DNA of 64,000 nt, from assembly GCA_021927905.1 (NCBI GenBank), contig BLLK01000022.1, positions 2,976,001-3,040,000 on the forward strand, in the 5' to 3' direction. Below the pieces are notes generated by a model. That model saw only the letters and a list, made by a program, of their open reading frames with translations, did not search any database and was not told the origin of the DNA. Position numbers and translations under genes: made by a program. This DNA comes from Chaetoceros tenuissimus. Lineage: Eukaryota > Bacillariophyta > Thalassiosirophyceae > Chaetocerotales > Chaetocerotaceae. How positions within the stretch are numbered: the first letter of the stretch is position 1; the number at the start of each line of letters is the position of its first letter. Positions 50,820 to 61,067 of this stretch are shown one piece after another.

Positions 50820-52073
50820 TTATCTTTTTGTGGCCATGAAATCAGTGATTGCGCCTGCACAGCCCTCATCGCCAACAATGTATTGACTAAATTCACCTGT
50901 TTGGTCCGTGATGAATTCATCTTCGACCATTTGTTCATACTTGGCTTCAAGGTCATTTGCATCACGATTTTCGCCTGCATCACATGCATTAAAGTTCACC
51001 TTACGTCCAGATACACTTGCAGTAACTTCTCCCCCTACTACATCAAATTTGTACAAGTACTGAATATCAGTTTGAGTACAATCACTTCTACTAACGGTTG
51101 GCATTTGCTCAAGACAGCCGCACATTGGAGCTCCAGGAACACTTCGTACGTAACCTCTATTTCTCAAATGGTCGTACATCGAGACATAGAACAAGTTGTT
51201 TGCAGCATGGACTGCAGAATCATGATTGTCATCGTCAGCATAGATGAAACCATGGCAATGAGTATCACCTTCTTCATCACCAGGATAGATACTGTAGCTT
51301 CCTGCTTGGACGTGATTGGCATCTGGAGATCTCCCATGATCAGAGTAGCAAATATCAGTGTTGTCCGCAGGATCGGCGTCAATACAATTTGAGCCTTCAG
51401 GTCCTTGATTGTTCGGATATGGACCTTTACAGTTTCCATTATTGTCATCGTCATTGATCTTACGGTCCGTAACCCAACAGCACATCACAGTGTTGAGTTC
51501 GCAGGAATCAAAGTTAACAACATCATTCTCGTCGTCATTTGGCCAAGCAACGACGTCTCTCTTTGCACTTTCTCTATAGAAAGATTGAATTGCTGCATTA
51601 GGAATATTGTAAGTGCCACCTCCAACATGTTGGTTGATGAAGGTATTTCCGTCATAAAACTCTTTCAAGAACCTGTTCTTGAGCTCGTCTTCATCACCGC
51701 CAAGAGCAGTGTCAAGCATTCTAGCAAATGGCTCTTCGTTGAAGTTGAAGATGTCCTTGAAAGTAGCACCAGGAGTTTGATCAGGCTCAGATGCATTATC
51801 ACATGCCTCGGAAATAATTGCGGCAGCCTGTCTAGTTTTGTTCACCCCGAATAGTCCATTGACAATAGTATTGATATTGTCAGTTTCAGAACAGCCGTCT
51901 AGGATCTGCATTCTTTTCTTGATGAGACGTTTGAACTGGCCAAAGGAACAAGCGGTTCCATCATTCAGCAGGAGTTCACTATCTGCATCAAGTGATGCTT
52001 TGAGGCTCTCAAGGCAAGTTCCTTGCACGGAGGAAACAAGGAAAAGGGTAATGGTGGCGATGCTTAGCTTCAT
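50820..52073 (-). CDS. Secreted Cys-rich protein of a diatom family, member 1 (intronless)
   Basis: The 417-residue protein begins with a clean signal peptide (MKLSIATITLFLVSSVQG) and has no membrane segment after it. A helical N-terminal third is followed by a Cys/Asp-rich domain. The domain contains NTVMCCWVTDRKINDDDNNG, DADPADNTDICYSDHGRS, a DTHCHGFIY metal-like motif, NNLFYVSMYDHLRNRGYVR and PGAPMCGCLEQMPTVSRSDC. Asp/Asn-rich loops suggest calcium binding, and paired cysteines suggest disulfides. It is paralogous to the gene at 52510 on the other strand. I know no function; a cell-wall or secreted surface role is inferred. Confidence 0.85.
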   Translation of the reverse strand: MKLSIATITLFLVSSVQGTCLESLKASLDADSELLLNDGTACSFGQFKRLIKKRMQILDGCSETDNINTIVNGLFGVNKTRQAAAIISEACDNASEPDQTPGATFKDIFNFNEEPFARMLDTALGGDEDELKNRFLKEFYDGNTFINQHVGGGTYNIPNAAIQSFYRESAKRDVVAWPNDDENDVVNFDSCELNTVMCCWVTDRKINDDDNNGNCKGPYPNNQGPEGSNCIDADPADNTDICYSDHGRSPDANHVQAGSYSIYPGDEEGDTHCHGFIYADDDNHDSAVHAANNLFYVSMYDHLRNRGYVRSVPGAPMCGCLEQMPTVSRSDCTQTDIQYLYKFDVVGGEVTASVSGRKVNFNACDAGENRDANDLEAKYEQMVEDEFITDQTGEFSQYIVGDEGCAGAITDFMATKR

Positions 52074-52509
52074 ATTGTTTAGAATTGGAATTGAATTGAG
52101 TAGATTGCGTGAAGTTTTTTTTATGAAAGGGCTTGAATGAAAGGGTTTGAAGTGAAATCACTCGGTATCAAAGATTGAAAAAATGAAAGAGAGCTTTTTC
52201 GGCTCTTCGAGTTGGACATAATGACCATGACTTTTTGATTGGACTTATTTAGATATGACTATTTTACTAATTATTGGCCAGAATAACTATTTAGATTATT
52301 TTGCATAATTTTAGATTATCCACTGAAATTGCACAAATGACCTTTCATTTGAACTTGAAGATGACCCCTTCAAAAAACTTTTTTTCCTTTTATGTCTCAC
52401 TGGAATCAATCTTGCTTCGAACTCTCCCCTTTCGCCACCGAAATAAATGTAATCATAAAAAAATACTCCAACAAAAAGAAACAACAACAAAACAACCAAA
52501 TCAGTTATA
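52074..52509. promoter_or_regulatory. Shared divergent promoter region of the Cys-rich pair
   Basis: A 436-bp interval lies between two head-to-head paralogues, so shared control is plausible. It holds a 14-bp tandem repeat (ATGAAAGGGCTTGA, ATGAAAGGGTTTGA; 52123-52150) near the minus-strand gene. Regulation is inferred only from arrangement. Confidence 0.4.
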
Positions 52510-53784
52510 ATGAAGCTTACTCTCAATCTATCACTACTTCTCCTTTCTGCATCCATGGCTAATGCCGCAACAATTGTAGAATTTGATGGTGAATGTAACT
52601 ATGAAAACTTGAAAGAAGCATCTGGCTTAGATGAAGCTCGCTTGATTTTCCTTCTCACTGGAGGAGGAACAGATCAGGCGGCTGCAGAAGCGGCAACAGA
52701 AGCTGCGTGTCTGGATGCTCAAAGCAGATACAGTGATCCTAGAAAAACAGCATGTAAGTACCTTACGACATCATTTATTCTAACCTTTGATACTTATATC
52801 TGTCCAGAAGAAGTCTGACTAACCATATCCACAATATCCTTCTAAACACCATAGTCGACTTTAGATCTATCAACGAGGAGCAATGGCAGTTTGATACAAA
52901 TTTCTACGATGGAGGAACATACCACAACGAAGAGTATGAACCTGTAGCAATCGATCAGACCTTTGATGATATCTACAATAACGTAGCTCAGGACAATCTA
53001 ATCACTTATCCTGATACTTCAAGAACTGCATCGAAAAATTTCGCCAATTGTGAAATCAATACTGTAAGTATTCCATTTTATTTTCATGGAAGTATTGTCC
53101 TGATTTGTCCAACTGACTCTATTGTCTCATCATTCCTCGTAGGTCATGTGCTGTTGGAGCCAAGATCGTCAGGCAAATGACGACAATGGCAACTGCGCTG
53201 ACAATGATTGTGATGATGCTGATCCAGCAGATAATACTGATATCTGTTATGTAGATATGGCAAACTCTCCTGGGTCCGCTCATGTAGCAGGGGGGTTCTC
53301 TATCTTCCCTGCCGAGACTGAAGGTGATGCTCATTGTCACGGATTTGCTTGGAATGATGATTCAACAGGTACTGATTACCGCTACCGTGGAAATAACTTG
53401 TTTTACATCAGTTATTATGATCATCTCTCCGAGCGTGGCTACGCCAGAGAAATTCCTGGAGCGCCTATGTGTGCATGCATTGAACAAATGCCAGTAGTGA
53501 GTCGCAGTGATTGTACTGAAATGGACATCACAGAAACTTATTCATTCAAGTTGAGAAGAAGTGGAGTCACTACAGCAAGGATTATTGATAGTGAAATTGC
53601 CTTCAACGCGTGTAGAGACGCTGACGGCAATGCTGGTGGAAACGATCTAGAGGATTACTTGAGATACCTGAAAGTTGAAGAATCTGTATTCCGACCATAC
53701 TTGGTTGGACAAGCAGACGCCAACAACGGAGACGATCCAAACTGTCAAACAGCGATAGACTCCTTTTTGGAAAAGAAATTGTAA
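52510..53784 (+). CDS. Secreted Cys-rich protein of a diatom family, member 2 (three exons)
   Basis: Exons at 52510-52753, 52855-53063 and 53143-53784 join across 101- and 79-bp introns (both GTAAGT donors) into about 364 residues. The last join builds CEINTVMCCWSQDRQAND, matching the paralogue's NTVMCCWVTDRK. The signal peptide is MKLTLNLSLLLLSASMANA. The Cys/Asp domain has DADPADNTDICYVDMANS, DAHCHGFAW, NNLFYISYYDHLSERGYAR and PGAPMCACIEQMPVVSRSDC. The N-terminal region has diverged from member 1. The pair differs in intron content, so introns were gained in one or lost in the other. Function is unknown; extracellular. Confidence 0.87.
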
Positions 53785-53968
53785 AGTGTTGCAGGCTATA
53801 ATGGGACGCGTGTTGTATGTTGCATAGAATTGAAAAATAAAAAGAGATATTATGTAAAATCATTCTTTTTATAAATTCTCAATTCATTCTCTAAAGAAGA
53901 AGAGAGACGGTCTCCAACTAAATTTGGACGAGGAGCTAAAATGGATGAAATATTTTGTAGTTAAATTT

Positions 53969-55032
53969 TTATAGGCCATCTGGAATCTCACGGAGAAGCC
54001 AGAATCCTGATGGATCAGAGTCATCATCCTTTTGTACAGAAACAAAATGAAGACCACCCAAATTATCTTTTCCTTCTTCAAAAGCTGCAGCTTCTTCTCT
54101 TTGGAACTCGTTTAGTTTTGCCATCAAGTATTGGTTTTCAATATCAGTCTCCATGGCCAAGGTTCGTTTCCTTAAATCAGCTTTGAACCCAGAAAGCTCA
54201 GTCCCAGCCAACCAACTTGCTAGTGCATCTGCTCTATTTGTCAAAATTACAATACCCTGAACAAACTCATCTGCAGGAATAGCAGAATCAACAGGGCACA
54301 ATCTCCCAACCCCTACATTTTCACTTGTGATACCTCCACCTTCTAAAAACTCTGCAACTGGTAATGCAACAAATGCATATTTTTCACCTCTCAATGCATC
54401 TGGCAATTTCACAGGTGTACGTACATCTAGGAAAGAAGCCCTTCCTGCGCCCCCAGCCATAGTTGCTCTGTATCCTTCCATATTTGGATAAACTTCTCTA
54501 TTTCTCTCTTCAATCCACTGAGCAAGTGCGAATGTGCATCTCGATGGTTTTGCAATTACATCAAGTTCTGAAAGTGCGATGTTGATCTAATTCAAAAATA
54601 TCGTCAGTTTGCATCTGTAAAAATCTATGATAGGTGCTATAGCGTACTCACCATGTTGAACATTGCTCCACGAAAAAATCGTACTGTATTTGGCTTCACC
54701 TCGGCAGCCTCTATTGCATCATCAACTACTCTTCTCAATTCCCTTGAATTCACTTTATTCGAAGGAAGAGTTTCACACAAACGAAATGAACCCGTCGAGT
54801 CTGTAATAAGTACTTCCCATAGCTTTTTCCCGTTGACAAGCACAGGCCTTGAATAGCAGTCTAATTCCCAATCTTCAGATGCTTTGACGTCTGGATTAGT
54901 TGTAAGTGTAACAGAGTCAGATGCTTCAGCTGATGAAAATAGCGATGTTGTAGCTTTCAATGTTGATGGATATGTAAATGAAGTTGCCCGAAGACATGTG
55001 CATGCCATAAGGATAAATTTCAATAGATTCAT
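53969..55032 (-). CDS. TAB2: Plastid Tab2/ATAB2-type RNA-binding protein, two exons
   Basis: Exon 1 (55032-54652) and exon 2 (54586-53969) flank a 65-bp intron (GTGAG...TTAG). The join reads GAMFNMINIALSELDV and gives about 332 residues. The first ~40 residues form a signal and transit region with ATSFTYPS (S-F motif). The body has the family's WELDCYSRPVL opening, LWEVLITD, SRELRRVVDDAI and FFRGAMFNM, then a second half with FVALPVAEFLEG and GLHFVSVQKDD. In Chlamydomonas, Tab2 binds psaB mRNA to start its translation, and in plants ATAB2 serves both photosystems. This copy should help make photosystem subunits in the diatom plastid. Confidence 0.9.
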
Positions 55033-55399
55033 TTTATCTCCCTTGATTTCTTCGAATGTATGGGACTTTTGGCAAGAGATAAGTAGAAAAACAGGTTGAA
55101 CTTGTGCTTGTTCATTTGATGTTTATTAATTTTTTTCCAATCTTTCCTCTTTTTCTCCAGGATCGTCAATCGTCACCGTGTGGAAGCATGTTCAACCAAA
55201 GTACAGTGTCAGTACCTAGTTGATATGGATTACATAAAGGTTCATAACTTTATATTTGACTACGTAAACAAAAAATAAGTAAGAGGTGCAAAGGTGACGA
55301 TTGAAAGCTGAAAAAATGAAAACGAATGATGAGAAATACTGAAATATACTTTCTCGTTTCAACAGTGTTATTAAAAGTATTTACCTACAAAATTATTAT
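55033..55399. other. Intergenic region, nothing recognised
   Basis: This is the upstream flank of Tab2 and the 3' flank of the His-rich gene. AT-rich without visible structure. Confidence 0.5.
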
Positions 55400-56470
55400 T
55401 TACATGTATTCATCGTCATCATAAGCATAGTCGTCATCACTTTCTTCTTCTTCTTCTTCGCGAGTGATATCTTCTTTGCCTGCAAGGTCTGGAAGCTCAG
55501 ATTCCATCTCTTCCTCTTCCTCATTCTCAATCACATTGACCATCATATCCACCATTTCGTCCTTTGCATTGGCAGTACCAACATCGATTGGATTGTTGAT
55601 TTCAGTGTCTTCTTGCTCTTCCATTGGTGGAGCAAATGCTTCCATTGGTTCTCCAACGATAAGATTACCCTCCTCATCTTCAAATTCCATTGGGCTTGGT
55701 TCTTTCACTAGAACTTTCTCAGTCTTTGCCATTTCCTCTTCACTCAAAATTGCCACTGGGACTGCAACTTTTTCTTGCTCAAGTACCTCCTCTACAATTG
55801 GTTCCTTAGGACTTTTTCTAGAGTGACTCTTACGGCTCTTTTTAGACTTGGACTTGCTCTTCCAGCTGTGGCTCTTTTTAGACTTGGACTTGCTCTTCCA
55901 ACTGTGGGAATGTTTATGACTTTTTGGAGAGTGGTGGCCATGCCCATGGTGTCTCTTACTACTACGATGAGATCTCTTGTGGCTCTTTTTGGATTTTCGA
56001 GAATCAGGTACCTTATGACTATGCTTCTTGTGGCTGTGGCTATGACTACGGCCATTATGATGCCCTAGGTGATGATGATGATCGTGATGATGATGTCCAT
56101 GATGTTTCATAGACTTGGAATCATCACTACTGCTGCTGCTACTGGATCGGCCTGGGAGTCTGAGCGCACCCTTCTCTTTCTTGACTTCGAAAAGCTCATC
56201 TACAAGGTCCTCATTCTCAGCCTTGTACTTGTTGAAAAGAGGCCGTCCATCCTGAGAGCTACTACTGACTGCTGGGAAGTCTCTCTCTACAGCTTTTACT
56301 GAGTGGTTATTACATGAATGAAATGCAGCTGGCAACAAGGCGATGGTTGCAACAACAACTAGAAGCTTTACGAATGTTTTAGCTGGAGATGAGGATCTCT
56401 GTGTTGGAGCTGGAGAAGGTCTGCTATCTCCATCAGAAAATGGAATGGCTGTGTAGGCTGTATCAGACAT
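55400..56470 (-). CDS. Type II membrane protein with His/Lys/Ser-rich lumenal domain and acidic tail
   Basis: The 356-residue protein has a short cytosolic N-terminus (MSDTAYTAIPFSDGDS), one membrane segment at about residues 33-50 (VKLLVVVATIALLPAAF) and a long outer part. Residues about 107-120 are Ser-rich, and about 120-160 are His-rich (HHGHHHHDHHHH). Residues about 160-222 are Lys/Ser/His-rich with a doubled HSWKSKSKSKKS unit. The last ~130 residues are strongly acidic, ending DDDYAYDDDEYM. Lys/Ser clusters of this kind mark silica-forming proteins (silaffins, SAPs), and GRPLF fits their RxL processing site. It is a candidate silicalemma protein, by composition only; His-rich metal binding is an alternative. 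Confidence 0.8.
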   Translation of the reverse strand: MSDTAYTAIPFSDGDSRPSPAPTQRSSSPAKTFVKLLVVVATIALLPAAFHSCNNHSVKAVERDFPAVSSSSQDGRPLFNKYKAENEDLVDELFEVKKEKGALRLPGRSSSSSSSDDSKSMKHHGHHHHDHHHHLGHHNGRSHSHSHKKHSHKVPDSRKSKKSHKRSHRSSKRHHGHGHHSPKSHKHSHSWKSKSKSKKSHSWKSKSKSKKSRKSHSRKSPKEPIVEEVLEQEKVAVPVAILSEEEMAKTEKVLVKEPSPMEFEDEEGNLIVGEPMEAFAPPMEEQEDTEINNPIDVGTANAKDEMVDMMVNVIENEEEEEMESELPDLAGKEDITREEEEEESDDDYAYDDDEYM

Positions 56471-56819
56471 ACTTCACTGCTTTCGATAGATATGTATGAT
56501 AGAGGCAGTGTATTGGTGTTTTGTGCCTTTGATTGATTTATGTAATCACAAAGAAGTTCTTTTTCCCTTTGTGAAGTACGAATGAATTTTAAGATGCAGA
56601 GGTGCACACTGCAACATTCCGACAAAATTCAAATGTTGACATTCCATGACATCACTTGACACTTCCTTTAGACGACAATACAGAACACAAAACACAACGA
56701 AATGTTTTTTTGGAACTTGGAACACGAAGGAATTCCTTCTAATTCAATGTATGAATGAAATAATGAAAAGATAAGCATCCTATCTCTGAATTATACAAAT
56801 TACTTGTTTACTACTGCAA
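56471..56819. promoter_or_regulatory. Shared divergent promoter region of the type II membrane protein pair
   Basis: A 349-bp interval between two head-to-head membrane-protein genes, AT-rich near both starts. No specific element is recognised. Coregulation is inferred from arrangement. Confidence 0.35.
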
Positions 56820-57959
56820 ATGAAGGGACACCAAATATTTACTGCCGTTCCTCTCGCCGACGAGAGTGAGACCAAGGACTCTGTACCTTTTATCCAAGCG
56901 GCAAGAAGTGACCATGGTCTATTGAACCGAAAGGCTCATGTTTCGTATCTACTCATAATTACTTTGGTGTGCATATTGATCTCAGCTTCTTATAAGGCGC
57001 TGAAAGTAGAGAAGGAACCATATGCCACTCTCACTCCAGGTGGAGGAAGGGACTGGTCCCTTGATCTCGATGCCAAAACTATTGTTAGCAAACATCATCC
57101 CGAGCTTGCACTTGGAAGTTTGCATTTGAATCCGCTCGTTTTGACATCAAGAGGAGATGAAAATGCATTGAAATTCAATCCGAAAGAACTTGAGAAGCTT
57201 GAAAAGGGTGTGATTGCAGACTTGCCACTTGGACTGCAATTTCCATCCAACTTTGATACATTTGATCAGACTTGGGATTACTTATTGACCGGTACACAAG
57301 AGAACTCCAATGGTCAATCTGATGTTACTGATGATACACCATCTCTGGAGTTGGAATATATAGATGATAATTTTCTCCTTCTTCATCATTTGGATCAACA
57401 ATGGGTACTTGATGTCAGTTTCTGGAAATTTGACAAGGGTAATACTGTGAACTTTGTCAAAGCTACCGACAACCCAAGGAAATCGTGGCTAAAGCCTAAA
57501 CCCGAGACATTATTGTATGGTGGTGGAAGAGATTGGCAATTGAATCCAGACGACGGAACTATTTCACCGAAGAACAAGCCCGATTTAGTTCTTGGAAAGG
57601 GGGAGAGGAATCTATGTCTAATTCCAATTAATTCTGATGCTGTCTGGAAGTTTGATGATTTGGATACTTTGAAAAATAATGGTGTGATGAAACTAGAGAG
57701 TAGTAGTGGCAGCAAAGCATTGAAAAAGACTGAAAATGAGAACTACTTCCAACAATGGAGATATATTTCAAGTATTGTTCATGAAGAAAGTGGTGAACAT
57801 GAAGCTGTACAAGTCAAGTATGTAGATGATAATTATGTCGAACTTTATGATGACAAGGTTCCAGAAGAAAAGTCTCTAGTATTAGATGTCTCATTCTGGA
57901 ATATGGTTCCATATATGCCAGTGAACTACGTTGGAGGATGGAAGTATCGTGAGAACTAG
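56820..57959 (+). CDS. Type II membrane protein with two beta-trefoil-like repeats
   Basis: The 379-residue protein has a cytosolic N-terminus (MKGHQIFTAVPLADESE), a membrane segment at about residues 42-60 (SYLLIITLVCILISASY) and a lumenal/extracellular part made of two ~150-residue repeats. Each repeat opens with GGGRDW (residues about 75 and 240), then a ...TI..K..P.L.LG strand and closes with a LDVSFW segment (VLDVSFWKFDKG; LVLDVSFWNMVP). The spacing resembles ricin-B-type beta-trefoil lectins, so carbohydrate or polyanion binding is possible. The N-terminal FTAVPLAD matches YTAIPFSD of the divergent neighbour, suggesting a shared sorting signal. The family is not recognised. Confidence 0.8.
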   Translation: MKGHQIFTAVPLADESETKDSVPFIQAARSDHGLLNRKAHVSYLLIITLVCILISASYKALKVEKEPYATLTPGGGRDWSLDLDAKTIVSKHHPELALGSLHLNPLVLTSRGDENALKFNPKELEKLEKGVIADLPLGLQFPSNFDTFDQTWDYLLTGTQENSNGQSDVTDDTPSLELEYIDDNFLLLHHLDQQWVLDVSFWKFDKGNTVNFVKATDNPRKSWLKPKPETLLYGGGRDWQLNPDDGTISPKNKPDLVLGKGERNLCLIPINSDAVWKFDDLDTLKNNGVMKLESSSGSKALKKTENENYFQQWRYISSIVHEESGEHEAVQVKYVDDNYVELYDDKVPEEKSLVLDVSFWNMVPYMPVNYVGGWKYREN

Positions 57960-58206
57960 ATTTTCATATCTTCACGAGGATGGTACATGTGTCTTGTAGA
58001 TAATGTATATTATATAAAAACTTAATATTGGAAATGTAATATTACTTTTGTAGGTAGTTTCAATGACTTGCTGTAGTGTACACTGAAAGAAAAGAGCCCT
58101 CAATATTTTCATATGGGGTTTCCGGAGAACAGTCAGGAAGTTCTGCTATAAGTTCCTCAAAAGAAATGCAAAAGGTGAACTCATAAAAAAAGTTTTGGTA
58201 GATAGC

Positions 58207-58560
58207 ATGACAGAAGTAAAAGTTACAGAATTAATTGAAAGATACTGGAGCCTATACGAGATCCCATTAGAACAAATTCAAGATAGAGCGCTTGATGTCT
58301 TTTCAAAAGATGCAACGTGGTTCTCCCACAAACTTCAGACCACTATCAAGGGTAGAGATAACATCTCTCGTCACATTGAAAATATCTCTCGTTATGGTAC
58401 GAAATCACGTTCACAAATCAACTGTTCTGAGACTAATCAATGTGCATCCTGGAATTGGGAGATAACAAGGGAAAATAAAATGAAATTAAAAGGAATGGAC
58501 ACTATCCATTTCATAAGAGACAATCATACTTTACTTATAAGGAGTATAATCATCTCATAA
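58207..58560 (+). CDS. Small NTF2/SnoaL-like domain protein
   Basis: From the ATG at 58207 the protein has 117 residues. The layout suits a minimal NTF2-like cone: an N-terminal helix (KVTELIERYWSLYE), a loop with DVFSKDATWFSHKL, IKGRDNISRHIENISRYG, then strands (QCASWNWEITRENKMKLKG) and a final HFIRDNHTLLIRSII. Such domains act as small-molecule enzymes or binding folds. No catalytic residues could be assigned. The fold call is from pattern only. Confidence 0.6.
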   Translation: MTEVKVTELIERYWSLYEIPLEQIQDRALDVFSKDATWFSHKLQTTIKGRDNISRHIENISRYGTKSRSQINCSETNQCASWNWEITRENKMKLKGMDTIHFIRDNHTLLIRSIIIS

Positions 58561-58973
58561 TTTACACATTTATATAATATATTTATTATTTTTAAGATAT
58601 ATCATTGAATTTGATCCAAGAAAGGAAGAAGGTACAATGGTGTCCAAATTTTAAACTTTTCAAAAAATTTAAAAAAGTCCAGCCTATGCCGTTTTGGTCT
58701 GTCCTCCAATCAGACGACGAGATGTTGATCGGTTGTGAGCTTTTCTTTTCTTTTGAATGAGACAGTGATGAGTGTGTGATGAATCTTAATCTTAATGAGA
58801 ACCTAATAAAGAAAATAGAGTCTGTTCCAACTAGTAACAACCTTATTGTTTCACCCACCACATCTATTCCAACTAGGAACAACCTTATTGTTTCATCCAT
58901 CACATAGATTGCCTACAATCTGACTTGTGTCAGCAAACACAACAGTTCAAACTCTAGGAAAAGTACACGAGCT
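58561..58973. other. Intergenic region with 42-bp tandem duplication
   Basis: Upstream flank of RNF10. It has two copies of a 42-bp unit beginning TTCCAACTAG at 58825 and 58867. Nothing else is recognised. Confidence 0.6.
58825..58908. repeat. 42-bp tandem duplication
   Basis: Both units contain AACAACCTTATTGTTTCA and differ at a few bases. They lie 65-150 bp before the RNF10 start, so they may duplicate a promoter or leader element. Confidence 0.8.
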
Positions 58974-61028
58974 ATGCCGCGTAAACGACAAGAATCAATC
59001 GATGCATCGCATCTCCTGAATTTCCATTCGGGAATATCAGAATCACTTCCTTCTACCTCAGATTCGCATCATCACAATACGCTACAACAAAGAAGAGAGG
59101 CAAAGAAAGCATACAAGAAACAGCAAGCTCAATATGAAGAGCGACAGATTAGAGATCGACTACACAAATCTTTCTTTCTTCATACATCGCCTCTTCATTC
59201 ATTCGTTATTTCTAGGAAACAAAAAGGATCTACGACAGCTATAGCTAATAAGTCAATGCAGGTAGATAAAGTCAAAGATTGGTCCAGTGTCAAAATTGTG
59301 AAATGCTTTGTGCCATCAGATGATAGTTCGAATCTAATGACATGTGCAATCTGCCTTGATGAATACGTTGCACCAAGAATAACAGAATGTGGGCATATCT
59401 TTTGTTATCCTTGCTTTATGCGGCATATGTATGCAAATAACAACGTCTCTGCAACTGCTTCATCGGCCACAACTGGTAGTACAAAGATGATGATTGCAAA
59501 GTGCCCATGTTGTTTTCATCTCACTAGCCAAAGTGATTTAAGGCCTGTCGAATTTGTTACTGTTCAAAGTCCGCACCAAGAAAGCAAACAACATCCTACT
59601 ATGGAATTCAGAAAGTTGTTTCGATGTAAGGGTGGTTCAGCACCTTTCGTACCATGTACAGATGGCATCAAAACTATGCACATTAAGCGAAGGAAACATC
59701 TGGAAAATTTGCCGTCTGCAAACGATGTAGATGCTATGTTTAGTAGATATACATATCTGCATTATGATTCATATCTTGAGCATTTTCAAAATGATTTGAT
59801 GAGTTTGAATCAGGAGATGGATAACATTGTAATCATGTATGCTACTTTGATGGACAATATGAATAAAATGCAAGAAGAATCATGTGAAAATGATAAATAT
59901 TATGTAAGTATGGCAATAGCTGCTGTACAAGTCGAGTACGAAACTGCACTAGAAGGTAGAAAGGAAGAACAAAGGTTGTCTGAATCAATGAAGAAACTTT
60001 TTGAAAAGGATTATATCGATGTCGTCCCATACAAAGAAGAGGAGAAAAATCACCAAGAAAATATGGATAAATACAATGAAGAAATGTTACAAGACAACGT
60101 CCCAACAGAAACAAAAAAGAATCAGAAAGGATTCCAATATGGTAAAATGTATGCAAGCAACGATTATGTGCAATTTTACCAATCGACAGATGGGCAACTT
60201 TGCTTCCTATCTGGTTTCAATCTCAATTGTCTATCGCATGAATTTTCTGTCAAGGATCCAGTCTTTGAGTCCTTCGATAATTCTAACTCAAGTTCAAATA
60301 AAGCAGAAGAGAATGCCGTTGTCAAACCTCCATACCCTGATATCATCAAAGGGAAAATAGTCGAAGTCGAACGTATTCATTTAACCCCAGAAGTTCGTAA
60401 TCGAATGAAAATATTTGCGCACTTGCCACTTTATACTGATGTTACGATATGTGAATTGGACATTAACAAAAACCTCTCTGAGGAAACAAAGAAAATTTGC
60501 AAGAAAGATATGGACAAACGGCGAAAGAAACGACAGGCCAAAAAAGATGCCGAAAAACGTGCAGAGAAAGAAATAGAGATGAGGGAAAAACAAAGGATGG
60601 AAGAAATTAGTAGAGGTATTCAGAGGATTGATCCAAATGATTCATTTTTCCATTCAGTTCCTGTTCCTACAGAAGAAACCAACGTATTTGATGCAAGTGA
60701 CTTCGAGCAATTTTTACCTGTCAAGCCAGAGCATAGATCTTCCTCTTCAACTACTCAAAATAGTCCTCATTCGAACCGAGCAGTAAGTTTTAGCTCTGTG
60801 ACTGCAAACAGTAATCAATTTGCAGGGTTAGATGAAGCATTTCCAACTCTTGGGTCTGCAAACGAGGAAGCATTCCCATCCTTGGGCTCTACACCTTCTA
60901 GACAGTCCTCTAGTCAATCTGCTTGGGGTTCGAGTTCTGCTTCTAGACCTTCTTCAAGAGGTGGTAAGAAAAAGGGGAAACAAAGTGGCGTCGTGTTGTT
61001 TTCGACTGGTGGTAGACGAGGAGGTTAG
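58974..61028 (+). CDS. RNF10: RNF10-type RING E3 ubiquitin ligase
   Basis: The 684-residue protein has a RING finger at residues about 124-180 (CAICLDEYVAP, CGHIFCYPCFMRH, KCPCCFHLTSQSDLRPVEF) preceded by a VKCFVPSDD strand. Downstream, FYQSTDGQLCFLSGFNLNCL, PDIIKGKIVEVERIHLTPEVRNR and LPLYTDVTICELDI match the body of RNF10, which in animals ubiquitylates 40S ribosomal proteins uS3 and uS5 on stalled ribosomes. A Lys/Arg/Glu helix follows, then a Ser-rich tail with two AFP(T/S)LGS repeats and a Gly/Arg end (TGGRRGG). No membrane segment. Start at the first Met of a basic N-terminus. Confidence 0.9.
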   Translation: MPRKRQESIDASHLLNFHSGISESLPSTSDSHHHNTLQQRREAKKAYKKQQAQYEERQIRDRLHKSFFLHTSPLHSFVISRKQKGSTTAIANKSMQVDKVKDWSSVKIVKCFVPSDDSSNLMTCAICLDEYVAPRITECGHIFCYPCFMRHMYANNNVSATASSATTGSTKMMIAKCPCCFHLTSQSDLRPVEFVTVQSPHQESKQHPTMEFRKLFRCKGGSAPFVPCTDGIKTMHIKRRKHLENLPSANDVDAMFSRYTYLHYDSYLEHFQNDLMSLNQEMDNIVIMYATLMDNMNKMQEESCENDKYYVSMAIAAVQVEYETALEGRKEEQRLSESMKKLFEKDYIDVVPYKEEEKNHQENMDKYNEEMLQDNVPTETKKNQKGFQYGKMYASNDYVQFYQSTDGQLCFLSGFNLNCLSHEFSVKDPVFESFDNSNSSSNKAEENAVVKPPYPDIIKGKIVEVERIHLTPEVRNRMKIFAHLPLYTDVTICELDINKNLSEETKKICKKDMDKRRKKRQAKKDAEKRAEKEIEMREKQRMEEISRGIQRIDPNDSFFHSVPVPTEETNVFDASDFEQFLPVKPEHRSSSSTTQNSPHSNRAVSFSSVTANSNQFAGLDEAFPTLGSANEEAFPSLGSTPSRQSSSQSAWGSSSASRPSSRGGKKKGKQSGVVLFSTGGRRGG

Positions 61029-61067
61029 CTAGACAAGAAGCACATTCTACAAGAAATTACTTTAATT

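Noticed and set aside
58195-58206. Non-ATG (TTG) start for the NTF2-like gene
   Set aside because: An ATG follows four codons later, and non-ATG initiation is not expected for a diatom nuclear gene.
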